Positions 62,793 through 64,000 of a DNA stretch of 64,000 nt are shown one piece after another. The first letter of the stretch is position 1. Each line of letters begins with the position of its first letter. Below the pieces are notes generated by a model, which saw nothing but the letters and a program-made list of their open reading frames with translations, searched no databases and was not told where the DNA came from. This DNA is from Paenibacillus tianmuensis (lineage in GTDB: Bacteria > Bacillota > Bacilli > Paenibacillales > NBRC-103111), in contig NZ_FMTT01000018.1 of the NCBI RefSeq assembly GCF_900100345.1, positions 1-64,000 of the forward strand. Direction: 5' to 3'. The translations under genes and the position numbers were made by a program.

Positions 62793-64000
62793 ATGCGATT
62801 GTTGCCGTTGCTGCTGTCCGGCGCGCTGCTCTCCGGTGTTGTGATCGGATCGGCGGCGGCTGCGAATCAAGCGGCCAAACCACATCATTTGACAAGGAGG
62901 GCTCCCATGAATCAACTACCGAAGCGGAGCAACGTTCCTGCGGAACACCGTTGGAACCTGGAGGACCTTTTTCCGAACCAGCAGGCCTGGGATCAAGAGC
63001 ATCAAGAAGTGAGAACCGCGCTGAAGGAAATCGGCCGCTTTCACGGCAAGCTGAACGACCCGGCGGCCATCAAGCAGTGCTTTGAGCTGGAGGATAAAAT
63101 CTCCCTACATACCGAACGTATGTACGTTTACGCCAACATGAAGCATCACGAGGACATGGCGGACCCTACATATCAGGCCTTATCCGATAAATCGAAAAAA
63201 TTAAGCGTCGAAGCCGGTGAAGCGACCTCGTTCATTTCCCCGGAAATTTTGAGCTTGTCGGACGACCAACTGCGCAAGCTGGTGAACGATCCCCAGCTTG
63301 CCTTCTATAAAAGGACGCTCGAAGAGCTGATCCGCGAGAAGCAGCATGTGCTTAGCAAAGCGGAGGAGGCGCTGCTGGCCCAAGTCGGCAACCTGTCGCA
63401 AGCGCCGGGCACGATTTACGGCATGATCAACAACGCGGATATCAAGTTCCCGAAGGTGAAAAACGAAAAAGGCGAGGAAGTCGAGCTCACGCACGGCCGC
63501 TACATCCAATTCCTCGAAAGCCGCAACCGCGACGTTCGCAAGCAAGCTTTCGAAGCGATGTATGCCACCTATGCGAAGCAAAAGAACACGATCGGCTCGA
63601 CGCTTGCCGCTAACGTAACGAAAAACATTTTTTACTCCAAGGTCCGTAAGTACCCTTCCACGCTTGAAATGTCGCTGTTCGGGGACAACATCAAGAAGGA
63701 AGTGTACACGAACCTGATCGACACCATTCATGAATCGCTGCCGCTCATGCACCGCTACATGGAGCTGCGCCGCAAGCTGATGAAGGTCGATAAGCTGCAC
63801 ATGTACGACCTGTTCGCTCCGTTGGTCGACGAATACGACCTGGAGATTACGTACGAGGAAGCGAAGAAAACGGTCAAGGAAAGCTTGAAGCCGCTCGGCG
63901 AAGAGTATTTGAAGACCCTGCAAGAGGGCTTCGAAGGCAGCTGGATCGATATTTACGAGAACGAGGGCAAGCGCAACGGGGCCTACAGCTGGGGCGCATT
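62793..64000 (+). CDS. pepF: Oligoendopeptidase F (partial, runs off the window)
   Basis: N-terminal part (about 402 residues) of a zinc oligopeptidase that cleaves peptides of roughly 5-20 residues. The segment VPAEHRWNLEDLFPNQQAWD is the PepF start. The zinc motif HExxH should lie beyond the window. There are two in-frame starts. ATG 62907 has AAGGAGGG at the ideal distance and gives the normal cytosolic protein (MNQLPKRSN). ATG 62793 has a weaker site and adds a signal-peptide-like MRLLPLLLSGALLSGVVIGS with an AAA cut site. No stop lies between. Some Paenibacillus PepF proteins carry a signal, so a secreted form is plausible. The true start is not decided. Confidence 0.9.
   Translation, partial: MRLLPLLLSGALLSGVVIGSAAAANQAAKPHHLTRRAPMNQLPKRSNVPAEHRWNLEDLFPNQQAWDQEHQEVRTALKEIGRFHGKLNDPAAIKQCFELEDKISLHTERMYVYANMKHHEDMADPTYQALSDKSKKLSVEAGEATSFISPEILSLSDDQLRKLVNDPQLAFYKRTLEELIREKQHVLSKAEEALLAQVGNLSQAPGTIYGMINNADIKFPKVKNEKGEEVELTHGRYIQFLESRNRDVRKQAFEAMYATYAKQKNTIGSTLAANVTKNIFYSKVRKYPSTLEMSLFGDNIKKEVYTNLIDTIHESLPLMHRYMELRRKLMKVDKLHMYDLFAPLVDEYDLEITYEEAKKTVKESLKPLGEEYLKTLQEGFEGSWIDIYENEGKRNGAYSWGA

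Noticed and set aside
63201-63923. Minus-strand frame of 240 codons at the window end
   Set aside because: It is the antisense of pepF and shows no family features.

Overview
The window reads as chromosomal DNA of a Paenibacillus-like bacterium (Firmicutes, Paenibacillaceae). The M4 neutral protease closely resembles Paenibacillus bacillolysins. Ribosome-binding sites are strong AGGAGG types, and TTG and GTG starts are frequent. The gene set (YjcZ microprotein, YugP, YesL, YitT, DUF2600 terpene synthase, GltC-like regulator, quinone-type PyrD) fits a spore-forming bacillus. I saw no tRNA, rRNA, CRISPR array or prophage. Most of the region is ordinary core genome.

Layout. 0-3.6 kb: the right end of an ISL3-family element cuts into a truncated copy of a neutral protease gene. 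About 0.9 kb of gene-poor DNA and the intact protease gene follow. 3.7-5.6 kb: queD-queE-queC (preQ0 synthesis) behind one promoter, divergent from an RsmF-like rRNA methyltransferase. 7.1-8.4 kb: an FMN riboswitch and terminator precede an EamA/DMT transporter, which suggests flavin uptake. 8.4-15.4 kb: an acidic orphan protein, HAD phosphatase, pseudouridine synthase, anchored thioredoxin, PAP2 phosphatase, DUF309 protein, small alarmone synthetase, PyrD and a 45-residue membrane microprotein. 15.5-22.8 kb: a co-directional cluster of CHASE2 adenylate cyclase, FecR-domain protein, NHL/copper-amine-oxidase-N protein and membrane-anchored L,D-transpeptidase. This is the best candidate for an undescribed envelope-sensing system.

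22.9-37 kb: ferredoxin, mobB-dinB, cimA, a TlpA-like protein, an MFS transporter, a JAMM peptidase, and an amt-DUF294-exonuclease operon whose last gene is frameshifted. Then come merR-yugP, a GltC-like LysR gene divergent from tpx, a DUF1499 protein, a small transaldolase/FSA and a free-standing RNA that looks like 6S RNA. 37.5-49.3 kb: yesL, a YjcZ microprotein, cshA, DUF4178-DUF4247, yitT, tatA converging on an MFS gene that overruns it, a putative glycoside hydrolase, ung, an FMN reductase, a Bcp-like peroxiredoxin and pfkA.

49.3-64 kb: a DUF2600 (tetraprenyl-beta-curcumene synthase-like) operon, a decayed MATE-like gene coupled to an MFS gene, a YknXYZ-like ABC export operon, nitroreductase, cold-shock protein and methyltransferase. 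A yybP-ykoY (Mn2+) riboswitch with two successive terminator-like hairpins then controls a TerC exporter. A pyruvate-oxidase-like TPP enzyme follows. The window ends inside an oligoendopeptidase F gene with two plausible starts, one giving a secreted form and one a cytosolic form.
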